A stretch of 64,000 nt of DNA from Parasediminibacterium sp046546515 (lineage in GTDB: Bacteria; Bacteroidota; Bacteroidia; Chitinophagales; Chitinophagaceae). This document shows, one piece after another, positions 1 to 8,458 of this stretch; the first letter of the stretch is position 1; each line of letters opens with the position of its first letter. Position numbers and translations under genes: made by a program. The DNA is taken from positions 1 through 64,000 of the forward strand of contig NZ_JBKHKJ010000022.1 of assembly GCF_046546515.1 (NCBI RefSeq). The letters are read 5' to 3'. A model generated the notes under the pieces. That model was given only the letters and a program-made list of their open reading frames with translations, was not told the DNA's origin and did no database searches.

Positions 1-228
1 ATTAAATGAAAAGAAAAAAACAGTGTAGTGCGAAATGAAGACCTAAATTCTCCACTAACGCACGCCTTTGGCGGTGGCTTCACTACGATTTAAACCCTTT
101 TATTTTCAAACATCCTGCACTTTATCAACCACCTATCAAAGCTACACGTTACAAACATGGGGTAGCATCTCTTTTTTAGTCAAGTGTGTTAGCGGGTAAG
201 TTGCCACATAAATTTTTAATTAACACTC

Positions 229-1671
229 TTATTTTTTAATAGCAGTACCCCCTAACTTATTTTTGTAGTAATGAGTTGACCCAATTTCAGATGTAGCTTT
301 ATTATAATAATCTTCTATTTTCAAAATGCCATCTGTCATTTTACCTGATTCTAATTGAATAGATGCATCTTCATAATAAATCGTACCACTAGGACTTTGT
401 AACTTCTTTATTCCCCTTATGATAATTGGGTTATTACAAGTATTCTTGTACCCTTCCTTAATTGTACTATATCCAGGTTTCCATCTATATTTAGTTTCGT
501 ATCCTAATGTGTTACCATTTGTGGCAATTATCTCTTGCTGATATGATTGCGAATATCCAGGAGTAGTGTAAGATTCATTTTCAATCTTTAAGCATGAAAA
601 ATTAAAACTATATTGAGCCGCATTCTGTACTTTCATTACATCTTGATAAGAATTTTTTATTTGTTTCTCAAAAGCAATTCTTTCTGCCTCAGCTTCTTTT
701 GCCATTTGAATGGCATTTAATGAATCGCGAACTTTTGCATCTCTTTTTTCTTTTATATCGGCAAACGCATTTTCAGGGGTAGTTTGATTTTGCAAAAGAT
801 AATTTTCAACAGACCATCCGTAGGAAAGATACCTACCTTTGGTTCTATTATCACCATAACCATCAATTTTCAAACTCATTATTATATCTCCATTAGGTTT
901 ACTTGATAAAGTTATTACCCCTACCCAACCTCCTTTAAAAAAAGGATTTTTTTGCCTATATGGTTGTCCATCTTTAAAATTTCTAAAATTATCTAATTTA
1001 AATGTTTGAGGTTGTTCATTTATAATAGCAACACCATTTGGTATTATAATATCAGAAATACCACCATCGAAAAAAACGATAGCTTTATTTTCAATGGCAG
1101 CAATATTTGCTTTTAAATTATCAGTGTTAAAAATGGGACGTTTAACAACATTGTTTTCTGCTTTAAAGACAATATTATCTGGAGACCAAACACATTTCCA
1201 ATTTGGTTTGTATCCAGTTGGATATTTGCCCTTTATATATAATATTAAGTTTTTAGCTATTTCAACTTTTGTGGTGTTTGGTTCAACAGTCGTAACTATA
1301 ATATCTTTTTCATCTTTTAATTCTGACAATAGGGGTCGTGTGGTGGTTGGAGCATTATACTTTCTCATTTCTGGAACATATATTTTAGTTTCAGACTTAT
1401 TTGTTTCGGGCTTTGTAGTTTGAGGTTTAGTCTCTGTTGGTTTTGCATTGGTTGTTTCTTTTGGAGTCGAAACAGTTCCAGTAACTTCTTTTACAGTGCT
1501 TTTTACTTGTTTTGCTGCGTCTTGCACTTCTTTAGCTTTCTTTTTTATATCATTCAATAATTGTGCTTTAGACTGCAAAGATGAAAAAACAATACTGATA
1601 ATTAGTGCAATAGGGATAGCTTTTCTTAAACTTTTTGGAAAAAGCATATTTGTTACTTTTTTTTCTTTCAT
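229..1671 (-). CDS. Secreted protein of unknown function
   Basis: 480 aa. The N-terminus has a basic start, a hydrophobic stretch (about residues 18-34) and a likely signal peptidase site near SKA-Q, so the product is probably exported. Residues about 38-70 are rich in Lys, Gln and Val and look helical or coiled. Residues 70-95 are a Thr/Lys/Pro low-complexity linker built on the recurring tripeptide TKP. The remainder is a mixed, aromatic-rich globular region with a second charged helical stretch (about residues 305-345). I do not recognise a family. It stands alone on the minus strand, with a repeat-rich gap upstream. Confidence is high that it is a gene, but no function can be assigned. 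Confidence 0.75.
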   Translation of the reverse strand: MKEKKVTNMLFPKSLRKAIPIALIISIVFSSLQSKAQLLNDIKKKAKEVQDAAKQVKSTVKEVTGTVSTPKETTNAKPTETKPQTTKPETNKSETKIYVPEMRKYNAPTTTRPLLSELKDEKDIIVTTVEPNTTKVEIAKNLILYIKGKYPTGYKPNWKCVWSPDNIVFKAENNVVKRPIFNTDNLKANIAAIENKAIVFFDGGISDIIIPNGVAIINEQPQTFKLDNFRNFKDGQPYRQKNPFFKGGWVGVITLSSKPNGDIIMSLKIDGYGDNRTKGRYLSYGWSVENYLLQNQTTPENAFADIKEKRDAKVRDSLNAIQMAKEAEAERIAFEKQIKNSYQDVMKVQNAAQYSFNFSCLKIENESYTTPGYSQSYQQEIIATNGNTLGYETKYRWKPGYSTIKEGYKNTCNNPIIIRGIKKLQSPSGTIYYEDASIQLESGKMTDGILKIEDYYNKATSEIGSTHYYKNKLGGTAIKK

Positions 1672-1805
1672 ACCATAAAAATTTTTGCCTACTCTATTCC
1701 GTTTTTGGCATTCCCGTAGCTCTTTTTACAAAGTGACAGCCACACTTTTAAGTATTTAAAATATTAATTTACACTATTCTAAGGCTAATCGAAGAAATTA
1801 AACTA

Positions 1806-1932
1806 AGTACAGTGTAAACTAAATATTTTATGTTTTGCTAGACCTCCCCAACCCTCTCCAAAGGAGAGGGAGCTAGCCTCCGACAAAAATCAAGTACTTT
1901 ATTTTTTAAGTTTATTTAGTTTACACTGTACT
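1806..1932. repeat. MITE-like element with 20 bp inverted ends
   Basis: Positions 1806-1825 and 1913-1932 are perfect 20 bp inverted repeats (AGTACAGTGTAAACTAAATA and its complement). Between them is a palindrome at 1852-1870 (CCCTCTCC, AAA, GGAGAGGG). No coding potential. The ends resemble those of a small non-autonomous mobile element. The inner palindrome belongs to a sequence type that recurs at 21385-21404 and 40089-40107. Confidence 0.6.
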
Positions 1933-2182
1933 AAGTAGGATGAAAGGTTTTAGCACAATAAATGCACTTTTGCTTTAGCCAATTAGCTAAAGACAGTGTT
2001 TGGTTCAGTAGTTTTAATTTTGACATCGCTCACCAGAGCCGTGGGTTTTAAACCTAATGCTGACTGTTGCACACGGGTTGCACACAACTCATAAATTTCC
2101 GCAACTCAATTGCATCAATCCACTTAAAAGTAGCAGTATTGCCACATATTTCATAAGCTGCTTAGAAATAATTTTCCTTCCC

Positions 2183-2265
2183 TCACCTCCTCAAAATCTC
2201 ATTCAATCGTGTATTTTCCTTTTGGGTATCGGCCAATTGTTGTTGCAGGGTGGCTATTTGTTCAA
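2183..2265 (-). pseudogene. C-terminal remnant of a coiled-coil protein
   Basis: Read on the minus strand, this stretch encodes an uninterrupted Gln/Leu-rich heptad-like tail (for example TLQQQLADTQKENTRL) that ends at a TGA at 2183-2185. No start codon or upstream coding sequence survives, because the palindrome at 2269-2292 interrupts it. Such coiled-coil tails end many surface or tail-fibre-like proteins in Bacteroidota. This is a remnant too short to classify. Confidence 0.4.
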
Positions 2266-2268
2266 ATT

Positions 2269-2292
2269 TCCCGAAAGTTTAAACTTTCGGGA
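2269..2292. repeat. 24 bp perfect palindrome (CCCGAAAGTTT type)
   Basis: A perfect palindrome with half-site TCCCGAAAGTTT. The same sequence type recurs at 16346-16378 with 15 bp arms. It lies between a coding remnant and the lysE-like gene, and could act as a terminator or be a mobile palindromic unit. Confidence 0.6.
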
Positions 2293-2320
2293 TGCTGCAC
2301 TTATTACTTACCACTTACGA

Positions 2321-2950
2321 CTATCTCACCACCATCCGCCACAACTGCAACATGCTACCAATAAAAAAGATAATGCCCATGGTAATGTTCAAGGATTTGT
2401 TGCTAACGTTTAGCTTGTTGATGATATAGTTGCCGCCATATATATACACCAGCAAGCCAGTAACCGTGCCAATGCCAGCACCTATTGTAAATAAATTGTA
2501 CTCGAAAGTTACAGGCCGCAACACTTTCCATTCCAGCATATAGCTGCCCCACAACAGCCAAAAAGGTATTTGTGCAGGGTTCATGGCACTAAGGCTGGCG
2601 CCTAGCACAAAACGGTTTATCTTGTTTTCCAGCACTGGGTTTTTTCTTTCGGGCGGGTGGATAATGGCACTCCTGATGCTCATTACCCCCAATGAAAAAA
2701 ACAGGATGACCGCCGCCCAGCCAATGGCAGTAAAAATGGTAGGGTGCTGGTAAATAAGGTCTATGCCAGAAAGGGATACCCGCAGGTACACCATTTCTAC
2801 CAAAGCCACACCCCAGGCATACATTAGGGCAGGTTTCAAACCCTCCCTTACCCTTATTTGCGTAGCCGTAATGCTCATGCTCCCTAAAGGCAGTTGGCCA
2901 AACAAACTAAGCAACCAACCTGCAATGACAACGAATATTAAAGCCCACAT
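2321..2950 (-). CDS. LysE/RhtB-family amino-acid exporter-like membrane protein
   Basis: 209 aa with about six hydrophobic segments, spread as in LysE/RhtB translocators. The N-terminal segment contains the family's GxLPPGP-like turn in altered form (FGQLPLGSMSITAT). A loop around residues 110-130 (SAMNPAQIPFWLLWGS) matches the internal 'NPK/NPxxxxF' region. Members export amino acids or related metabolites across the inner membrane, but the substrate cannot be read from sequence. It is a single gene on the minus strand, followed at its 3' side by repeat sequence. Confidence 0.75.
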   Translation of the reverse strand: MWALIFVVIAGWLLSLFGQLPLGSMSITATQIRVREGLKPALMYAWGVALVEMVYLRVSLSGIDLIYQHPTIFTAIGWAAVILFFSLGVMSIRSAIIHPPERKNPVLENKINRFVLGASLSAMNPAQIPFWLLWGSYMLEWKVLRPVTFEYNLFTIGAGIGTVTGLLVYIYGGNYIINKLNVSNKSLNITMGIIFFIGSMLQLWRMVVR

Positions 2951-3056
2951 TTAAATTATTTTGAGTTTTAAATTTTGAGTTTTAAATTATTTTGTAGGCA
3001 TGAAGGAACTCTAAGTGTAAAAGCTATTGATAGCATAATTCTTTTCTTTTTCTTCT

Positions 3057-3121
3057 TAAAACTTTGTGCTTCTTTGAGTCTTCATGGCTTCGTGGCAGAT
3101 TAACTAAAATTGTACTTGAGT
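3057..3121 (+). repeat. Dispersed intergenic repeat, copy 1 (CTTTGTG...TTAACYAAA)
   Basis: One copy of a short intergenic repeat built from AACTTTGTGC, CTTCGTGGCAGATTAAC and TTGAGT blocks. Related copies lie at 3190-3230, 3920-3960, 5985-6052, 12751-12790 and, inverted, 36576-36631. No coding potential. Confidence 0.55.
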
Positions 3122-3189
3122 TATAAACAAAGATTTTAAATATACAACTTCAATTCCTAATTCTTAATTTATAATTCCTAATTCTGCTT

Positions 3190-3230
3190 AGTGCCTTCGT
3201 GGCAGATTAACCAAACTTGCACTTGAGTAG
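3190..3230 (+). repeat. Dispersed intergenic repeat, copy 2
   Basis: Contains TTCGTGGCAGATTAACCAAA followed by TTGCACTTGAGTAGTA, the most complete version of the 3' half of this repeat. It abuts the end of aroQ. Confidence 0.55.
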
Positions 3231-3235
3231 TATCT

Positions 3236-3661
3236 TTATTTGTAGTAAGAAATCAGCCACTGTATAGCCAATTCGTAACCTTTTAAGCCCAAGCCAATGA
3301 TAGAACCTTTGCAAACAGCAGACACGTGGGATATTTTCCTGAAATCTTCCCGGGCATGTACGTTGCTGATATGCACTTCTATAACAGGGGTGGAACTTGC
3401 GGCTATACAATCGCCAATGGCAACGGAAGTATGCGTATAGCCACCTGGGTTTAGCACAATACCATCCCAATTGTGGGCAAACAATTGCAGTTGGTTAATC
3501 AACTCCCCTTCTACATTGCTTTGATAATAACTAAGTTCTACAGAAGGGAATACTTGTTTTAACTGCGAGTAAAACGCCTCGAATGTCTGAGAGCCGTATA
3601 TGCCTGGCTCCCTAGTGCCTAACAAATTGAGGTTGGGGCCATTTACAATTGCTATTTTCAT
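3236..3661 (-). CDS. aroQ: Type II 3-dehydroquinate dehydratase
   Basis: 141 aa, the usual length of the type II enzyme. It converts 3-dehydroquinate to 3-dehydroshikimate in the shikimate pathway and forms cytoplasmic dodecamers. Visible signatures are the N-terminal NGPNLNLLGTREPGIYG block (residues 7-23, including the flexible-lid Arg and the catalytic Tyr), NPGGYTHTSVAIGD (substrate-binding Asn and Thr/Ser) and EVHISNVHARE (catalytic His region). The ATG fits the family start. It is a single minus-strand gene bordered by dispersed repeats on its 3' side. Confidence 0.95.
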   Translation of the reverse strand: MKIAIVNGPNLNLLGTREPGIYGSQTFEAFYSQLKQVFPSVELSYYQSNVEGELINQLQLFAHNWDGIVLNPGGYTHTSVAIGDCIAASSTPVIEVHISNVHAREDFRKISHVSAVCKGSIIGLGLKGYELAIQWLISYYK

Positions 3662-4002
3662 AGAAGAAAATATTGAAAGTATTATTTAGTGAAATGAAAA
3701 CATGCAAGGCTTTGCCTACCTGCCCGTGCAGCACGCAATATTAGGTAATTGGGCTTGCTTTAAACTAGGAAAGGAAAAGAAAGGGCAATTTATTATTTCG
3801 TACTACTACTCTCCCTGCGAATATGTTTTTTAGCCACAAAGGCACAAAAACACGAAGAAACACGAAGGTTAAAAGGTTTTGATAACATAACTTTTCTTCT
3901 TTTTCCTTTCCTTCTTCACTTAAAACTTTGTGCCTCTTTGGGTCTTGATGGCTTTGTGGCAAAAAAAAACACCTAGGGCTGTACAATTCATTAAATCAGT
4001 GG
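3662..4002. other. Intergenic region with dispersed-repeat fragments
   Basis: 341 bp between two minus-strand genes. It holds an inverted fragment of the CTTTGTG repeat at about 3830-3865 (GCCACAAAGGCACAAAAACA) and a direct copy at 3920-3960. No convincing gene is seen; short open frames here are translations of the repeat. Confidence 0.5.
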
Positions 4003-4902
4003 TCAAAATTGCAGCACCCCTTCAGCAAGCGATGAATTGCCCTGTAGCCCCCCGCTATGGATAACCATTATTTTGCTGCCAGCTTCAAAATATCCTTTTT
4101 GAAGCAAGTCTTCCACCGCAAAAAAAAGCTTGGAAGTATAAACAATATCACTGGGCAATTGCTGGTGTTCGTACAACTTATTCATCCAGTTTATCAGTCT
4201 TTCAGGATGCTTTGCATAGCCCCCAAAATGATACCCCTGTACTAAATAATACTGTTTTAGCTTTTCACTTTCAGTGAGCAAGCCTTTTACTTGATCCTGC
4301 AATGTGCCATGCCCTTTTAAAACACTAATGCCTATAACTTTCTGATGGGGCAATGCCCCTTTTATCAAGCCAGCCATCATCGTGCCAGTTCCCAAGGCAC
4401 ACATTATATGTGTATAGCTTTCATCAATCCATTCATACATATCTTTTACCCCCTCTGCACCTAGCTTTCCATAGCCGCCTTCATTTACCCAGTAGTATTG
4501 CTCATGCTGCCATGTTTTTTGTATAGCTGCTTTATCTTTATATACAGCTCTTGTAACAAACCGAAACTCCATGCCCAATTCTTGTGCATCCTTCATTGTT
4601 TTGCTCCAAATTGCAGGCTCCTCACCCCTGATGAAGCCAATGCTTTTTAAACCTTTTAGCTTGCAATAGCCAGCAGTGGCAACGATATGGTTTGAATAAG
4701 CCCCGCCGAATGTAGCAACTGTGCCATATCCTTCCGCCAAAGCAGTTGCTATTGGCAGTTGCAGCTTGAAAAACTTGTTACCACTTATTATAGCACTCAT
4801 TACATCCAAACGCAATACATTTATTTCTATATTTTTTTGTGTGCTGGTAAATGTATTTTTTTGAATAAATACTTTATGTTTGTCGGGCAAGTTTATTAAC
4901 AT
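4003..4902 (-). CDS. ACC deaminase/D-cysteine desulfhydrase-family PLP enzyme
   Basis: 299 aa, fold-type II PLP-dependent enzyme. The PLP Lys lies in SGNKFFKL (residues 40-47), followed by ATFGGAYSNHIVATA (residues 64-78), where Ser/Asn/His contact the cofactor and substrate carboxylate. The C-terminal IHSGGLQG loop binds phosphate or the pyridine ring. The family contains 1-aminocyclopropane-1-carboxylate deaminases and D-cysteine desulfhydrases, which cannot be separated by eye. In bacteria of this group desulfhydrase activity is at least as likely. The divergent nucleotidyltransferase gene starts 68 bp away, so the two may share a regulatory gap. Confidence 0.85.
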   Translation of the reverse strand: MLINLPDKHKVFIQKNTFTSTQKNIEINVLRLDVMSAIISGNKFFKLQLPIATALAEGYGTVATFGGAYSNHIVATAGYCKLKGLKSIGFIRGEEPAIWSKTMKDAQELGMEFRFVTRAVYKDKAAIQKTWQHEQYYWVNEGGYGKLGAEGVKDMYEWIDESYTHIMCALGTGTMMAGLIKGALPHQKVIGISVLKGHGTLQDQVKGLLTESEKLKQYYLVQGYHFGGYAKHPERLINWMNKLYEHQQLPSDIVYTSKLFFAVEDLLQKGYFEAGSKIMVIHSGGLQGNSSLAEGVLQF

Positions 4903-4970
4903 TTAGGAAAATAAATTTATTAACGGCTGATTGGTATTTAATTGTTTTTTGTAAAAATAAATATAAAAGG

Positions 4971-5873
4971 ATGCAACCAACTTTGGTAATTTTAGCTGCC
5001 GGCATGGCAAGCAGGTACGGAGGTATGAAACAAGTAGAGGGCTTTGGCCCCCATAATGAAACCATTATGGATTATTCCATCTACGATGCCATCAAGGCTG
5101 GTTTTGGCAAGGTAGTGTTTATTATAAGGGAAGATTTTGCTGAAAGCTTCAAAAGTGTTTTTGAGCCTAAACTGGCTGGTAAAATTAAAACAGAATACGT
5201 TTACCAAAAATTAGATGCCTTTATTGGCAACAGGACTATCCCTGCCGACAGAACAAAGCCTTGGGGCACTGCCCATGCTTTGTTGTGCTGCAAAGATGTT
5301 TTGAAAGAGCCATTTGCAGTAATAAATGCTGACGATTTTTATGGCAAGGATGGTTTTGAAAAAGCTGCAGCTTTTTTAAACACTAAATGTGCTGATGACT
5401 TGTATGCCTTGATTGGCTACAGCCTTGTAAATACACTTAGCGAAAATGGCAGTGTGAGCCGTGGGGTTTGCAAGATAGACGAAGCAGGCAACCTAGTGGG
5501 TATAGACGAGCGCACCAATATTTATCCTAAGGATGGGGTAATTGTGTATGAAGAAGATGGCAAAACAACCGAGCTAGCCCCTGATACACAAGTAAGCATG
5601 AACTTTTATTGCTTAGGTTCTAGCTTTATCCCTTTTGCTGAAAAATTGTTTGAACAGTTCTTAGACACACAAATCAATACCCCGAAATCGGAGTTTTTTA
5701 TCCCTAAAACGGCCGACCAGTTTATCAAAAGTAAACTTGGTAGCATTGAGGTGATACCTACAAGTGCCAAGTGGTTTGGGGTTACTTACAAGGAAGATGC
5801 ACCTGGCGTTAGGGAAAGCCTGCACAAGTTGATTGCAAACGGCGAATACCCAGCTAGTTTGTGGGGTGCATAA
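4971..5873 (+). CDS. Sugar-phosphate nucleotidyltransferase-like protein
   Basis: 300 aa with the nucleotidyltransferase signature LAAGMASRYGGMKQVEGFG (residues 8-26, equivalent to GxGTRxxPxTxxxPK), then a probable metal-binding Asp in NADDFYG (near residue 120). This family joins a nucleoside triphosphate to a sugar phosphate. The exact sugar is not evident, and the altered 'RYGGMKQ' loop differs from GalU/RmlA types. The start ATG follows an A-rich leader. It is the last gene before tRNA-Leu. Confidence 0.8.
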   Translation: MQPTLVILAAGMASRYGGMKQVEGFGPHNETIMDYSIYDAIKAGFGKVVFIIREDFAESFKSVFEPKLAGKIKTEYVYQKLDAFIGNRTIPADRTKPWGTAHALLCCKDVLKEPFAVINADDFYGKDGFEKAAAFLNTKCADDLYALIGYSLVNTLSENGSVSRGVCKIDEAGNLVGIDERTNIYPKDGVIVYEEDGKTTELAPDTQVSMNFYCLGSSFIPFAEKLFEQFLDTQINTPKSEFFIPKTADQFIKSKLGSIEVIPTSAKWFGVTYKEDAPGVRESLHKLIANGEYPASLWGA

Positions 5874-5984
5874 AAGTGCCTGCTTAGTGCCATATCATTT
5901 AGTGCCGCAGAGTTACGAACGCGTAAAGTAGCACTAGGGAAATAGAAAGATAAATATAGTTTATGCTTTATATTTATTATTCAC

Positions 5985-6052
5985 TTAAAACTTTGTGCCT
6001 CTTTGTGTATTCGTGACTTCGTGGTAAATTAACCAAAATTGCGCCTGAGTAG
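5985..6052 (+). repeat. Dispersed intergenic repeat, copy 4
   Basis: Composed of TTAAAACTTTGTGCCTCTTT, a GACTTCGTGG block, TTAACCAAAATTG and CGCCTGAGTAG. It is the fullest copy and lies just upstream of tRNA-Leu. A partial copy at 12751-12790 lies just beyond the right end of the integrated element. Confidence 0.55.
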
Positions 6053-6101
6053 CGATACTTATTTTTTAGCATCTGCAGGAAAAAAATAAATGATTAAAAA
6101 A

Positions 6102-6133
6102 TTGGCTATTCAATGATTTTACCCCTATATTTG
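6102..6133 (+). promoter_or_regulatory. Promoter of tRNA-Leu
   Basis: TATATTTG at 6126-6133 matches the Bacteroidota -7 consensus TAnnTTTG. TTG at 6102-6104 lies 21 bp upstream as a -33 element. The tRNA starts 24 bp after the -7 box. Confidence 0.55.
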
Positions 6134-6157
6134 CAGCCCAATTGCGAAGAAAGGTAG

Positions 6158-6241
6158 GCCCAGATGGCGGAATTGGTAGACGCAGCAGACTCAAAATCTG
6201 CCGTTCGCAAGGATGTGCAGGTTCGATTCCTGTTCTGGGCA
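6158..6241 (+). tRNA. tRNA-Leu (anticodon CAA)
   Basis: 84 nt, class II tRNA. The acceptor stem GCCCAGA (6158-6164) pairs with TCTGGGC (6234-6240), with discriminator A at 6241. The anticodon stem is GCAGA/TCTGC with loop CTCAAAA, anticodon CAA, decoding UUG. A long variable arm follows, and the T-arm is GCAGG TTCGATT CCTGT. The CCA end is not encoded. Its 3' end is the attachment site of the integrative element. Confidence 0.95.
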
Positions 6242-6280
6242 CACAACCCGCTTTTTTAGCGGGTTTTTTTATGCCTAAAA
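6226..6280 (+). repeat. attL: 55 bp direct repeat in the tRNA-Leu 3' end
   Basis: Identical to 12653-12707 at 54 of 55 positions, the one difference being T6256 versus A12683. It covers the last 16 nt of the tRNA and the whole tRNA terminator. The first 30 bp are identical, so strand exchange probably lies there. Confidence 0.9.
6245..6270 (+). terminator. Terminator of tRNA-Leu
   Basis: Hairpin AACCCGCT / AGCGGGTT with a five-nt T loop, followed by a T run. It is duplicated at the right attachment site. Confidence 0.85.
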
Positions 6281-6300
6281 CTCAATGTTTACAAGGGTTT
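6277..6300 (+). repeat. Left copy of attachment-arm repeat I
   Basis: AAAACTCAATG, four variable bases, CAAGGGTTT. The same arrangement is found at 12615-12638 on the other side of the core, in the same orientation. A likely integrase or accessory-factor arm site. Confidence 0.6.
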
Positions 6301-6343
6301 CAGCGTTTTAGCTTTCTTTTTGTTTCTTTTAATTATCGCTTTG

Positions 6344-6376
6344 TTTCTCAATTTTTGTTACTCCTTTGTTACTTGA
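6344..6376 (+). repeat. Left copy of attachment-arm repeat II (two GTTACT sites)
   Basis: 33 bp matching 12565-12597 at 29 positions. It contains TTGTTACT twice, 14 bp apart. Placed next to the integrase gene, it has the form expected for arm-type integrase binding sites. Confidence 0.6.
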
Positions 6377-6412
6377 GTAGTTTTAGCAAGTAACACGGAT
6401 ATTAAAAAATCA

Positions 6413-6420
6413 TACCTTTG
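6413..6420 (+). promoter_or_regulatory. Probable -7 box of the integrase gene
   Basis: TACCTTTG matches TAnnTTTG and lies 36 bp before the integrase ATG. No clear -33 element is seen, but the arm repeats lie directly upstream, so integrase binding could repress this promoter. Confidence 0.4.
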
Positions 6421-6455
6421 AGAAAGAAAACGATAACTAAAGTAAAACAAAGGTT

Positions 6456-7526
6456 ATGAGTGTAACATTAAGGAAGCGTAAAAATGCAGACGGTACAACA
6501 ACCCTAAGACTGGACATTTACCACAACGGGCAAAGGAAAGTTGAAACCCTAAAACATTTGCAACTTGCTAAGCCTTCAAACCTTGCAGACCGTGAAGCAA
6601 ATAAAACTAATCTGCAATTAGCCCAAAAGATAGCAATAGAGAGGGCAGCACAACTTGAGGCCAATAATTACAACATGGTAACGGATGCGGGCAATAATAC
6701 ACTTGTTACTACATGGATGCAATCCTATATTAAAAGCTATGATAAGAAAGACATTAGGAATATGCAAGGCGTAACAAATCGCTTCATTACTTACCTTAAA
6801 AAGATAAACAAGCCTGATTTAACCTTTAGCAATTTGGATGCTTTACTAATTGAGGGTTTTATTGAATACTTAGAAGCTACAAGCATTGGCGAAGGGGCAA
6901 GAAGTTATTACAGACGTTTTCAAAAAATGATAAAAAATGCTTATCGTAAAAAATTAATGAAAACAAATGTTTTGGACTTAGTAGAAATAAAAGTAAAAGG
7001 TGAAGCAAAAAAGAAAGATGCCTTAACCATTGAAGAAATAAAGCTATTAAATACAACACCTTCAGGGAGTGCAACCGTAAAAAATGCCTTTCTTTTTAGT
7101 TGCCTGACAGGATTAAGATTTTGTGATGTAAAGGCTTTGAAGTGGGAAAGCCTTAAAATAAAGGATAGGCAAATGACATTTAAACAAAGTAAAACAGGAA
7201 AGAGTATAACCGTTCCCCTAAACGATAGTGCCATAAAATTAGTAAGTGATCCACAAAAAAGCGAAGATTTAGTATTTAAACTACCAACGGCAAACGGGGC
7301 AAACAAGACCATAAAAGCATGGGTAAAACGTGCCGGAATAAGCAAAGCCATTACATGGCACAACGGGCGGCACTCTTTCGGCACTAACTTAATATTTAAT
7401 GAAGTTGATATTTTAACAACCTCTAAACTTATGGGGCATACTACAACCACCCACACGCAACGCTATATTACTGCCTCCGAGGAAATGAAGCGGACAGCAA
7501 CTGATAAAATAAATATTGAATTTTAA
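6456..7526 (+). CDS. int: Tyrosine recombinase/integrase of the element
   Basis: 356 aa. The N-terminal part (about 1-70) is an arm-binding-like region with SAM-like core-binding helices after it (about 80-180). The catalytic domain carries R221 (TGLRFCDV), H302 and R305 (HNGRHSF), H328 (LMGHTT) and the nucleophile Y337 (THTQRY). The architecture resembles Bacteroidota mobile-element integrases of the phage_integrase/SAM_5 type. The gene is adjacent to attL and reads away from the tRNA. It overlaps the next gene's longest frame by 11 bp. All five catalytic residues seen are intact, so the protein is likely active. Confidence 0.93.
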   Translation: MSVTLRKRKNADGTTTLRLDIYHNGQRKVETLKHLQLAKPSNLADREANKTNLQLAQKIAIERAAQLEANNYNMVTDAGNNTLVTTWMQSYIKSYDKKDIRNMQGVTNRFITYLKKINKPDLTFSNLDALLIEGFIEYLEATSIGEGARSYYRRFQKMIKNAYRKKLMKTNVLDLVEIKVKGEAKKKDALTIEEIKLLNTTPSGSATVKNAFLFSCLTGLRFCDVKALKWESLKIKDRQMTFKQSKTGKSITVPLNDSAIKLVSDPQKSEDLVFKLPTANGANKTIKAWVKRAGISKAITWHNGRHSFGTNLIFNEVDILTTSKLMGHTTTTHTQRYITASEEMKRTATDKINIEF

Positions 7527-8052
7527 ACCCAATAATACAGCCCGAAGCCAATATCTAAAGGAGACAATGGCAGCAATAACAGCATTTTTAAAATTAAAAC
7601 AAAAGAAAATGGAACAAACAAAAAAACAAATTGCCTTAATGGCAGAGTATTTTGAAAAAAGAGTAACAACCAGTGATTTAGCAGAGTGGTTGGGGAACAC
7701 AATGCTTGAGCTCGTAGAGTGGCAGAAATGCAACCCTACAAGGGATGCAACTAGTGCGGCCAATTTTATTGCAATAATTGGTAGTGACGTATTAGTGCCA
7801 CTAATTAAATGTAAAGGTAAAACCGAAAGGATTGAAGTATTGAGAAAAGGAATTGTCTATGCTTTTCATTTTTGTGATCCTGAATGCCTTAACATAATTA
7901 GTCAAGGTACAATGCAATCTTACACTAAATACAGCCCCTATACCGAAACTGCAACCAGGCATTTTGCGATGATCGGTGTTCTAATGTCTGTTTGTGAAAT
8001 GCATGTAGAATATAAATGGGCACTGGGTGAAGAAATTAAAAAAGCCGCTTAA
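7516..8052 (+). CDS. Unknown protein of the integrative element
   Basis: 178 aa from the first ATG, which overlaps the integrase gene by 11 bp. ATGs at 7567 and 7609 are alternative starts, and the former has a purine-rich GGAGAC upstream. The protein is helical and soluble with no signal peptide. A conserved-looking core carries Trp and Cys residues (LAEWLGNTMLELVEWQ, HFCDPECL). No family is recognised. Position directly after the integrase suggests a role in element maintenance, but this is inference only. Confidence 0.65.
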   Translation: MNFKPNNTARSQYLKETMAAITAFLKLKQKKMEQTKKQIALMAEYFEKRVTTSDLAEWLGNTMLELVEWQKCNPTRDATSAANFIAIIGSDVLVPLIKCKGKTERIEVLRKGIVYAFHFCDPECLNIISQGTMQSYTKYSPYTETATRHFAMIGVLMSVCEMHVEYKWALGEEIKKAA

Positions 8053-8083
8053 TCAATCATTAAATAAAACTAACTAATACTTA

Positions 8084-8119
8084 GCGCAACGGTAATTGTT
8101 TGAATAATTACCGTTGCGC
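8084..8119. terminator. Bidirectional hairpin between convergent element genes
   Basis: 14 bp perfect stem, GCGCAACGGTAATT (8084-8097) with its complement at 8106-8119 and an 8-nt loop. It separates the convergent genes ending at 8052 and 8174. Confidence 0.75.
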
Positions 8120-8173
8120 CTTTACTTAATCATTTTTATTCACCAATTTAAAGGCCCCAAGACTACATTTTAA

Positions 8174-8458
8174 TCATTCCTTTTTAAGATATTCTTTCAA
8201 TTTTGCATCATTTCCTGTTATTCTTTTATTCTTATTGTTTTCGATTTCGACTTTCCCCAAGTTACTAGATAATATTTTATTCATAAAATCCTTAATAGTA
8301 AGCCCACTATTCTTTGCATTTACTTTAATCTGTGCAGCAATCTTCTTTTCTACAATAAATGAAAATCGGCAAAGAGTGCCTTTTAATTCCCCCGCCTTTA
8401 CTGCATTTTTCTTTTTCGGACGTCCTTTTTTTTGCACTTGCAATTTATTTGTATACAA
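8174..8458 (-). CDS. Small basic protein, probable DNA-binding regulator or relaxosome-accessory-like
   Basis: 94 aa from a TTG codon, with no early ATG. It has a basic N-terminal KKGRPKKK stretch followed by RFSFIVEKKIAAQIKVNAKN and SGLTIKDFMNKILSS, an arrangement like a ribbon-helix-helix or MobC-type protein. Start choice is uncertain: a probable -7 box (TATATTTG on the minus strand) overlaps the first codons, so translation may begin at TTG 8443 or GTG 8437. A palindrome at its start suggests autoregulation. It is the only minus-strand gene in the left half of the element, which fits a regulator. Confidence 0.6.
   Translation of the reverse strand: MYTNKLQVQKKGRPKKKNAVKAGELKGTLCRFSFIVEKKIAAQIKVNAKNSGLTIKDFMNKILSSNLGKVEIENNKNKRITGNDAKLKEYLKKE

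Noticed and set aside
2057..2413. Plus-strand open frame of 118 codons
   Set aside because: It overlaps the lysE-like gene antisense and crosses a palindrome; composition is that of intergenic debris.
3765..3986. Open frame of 73 codons on the minus strand
   Set aside because: It is a translation of the CTTTGTG intergenic repeat and its inverted fragment; no start context or family.
6142..6393. Plus-strand open frame over tRNA-Leu
   Set aside because: It translates the tRNA and its terminator; not a gene.
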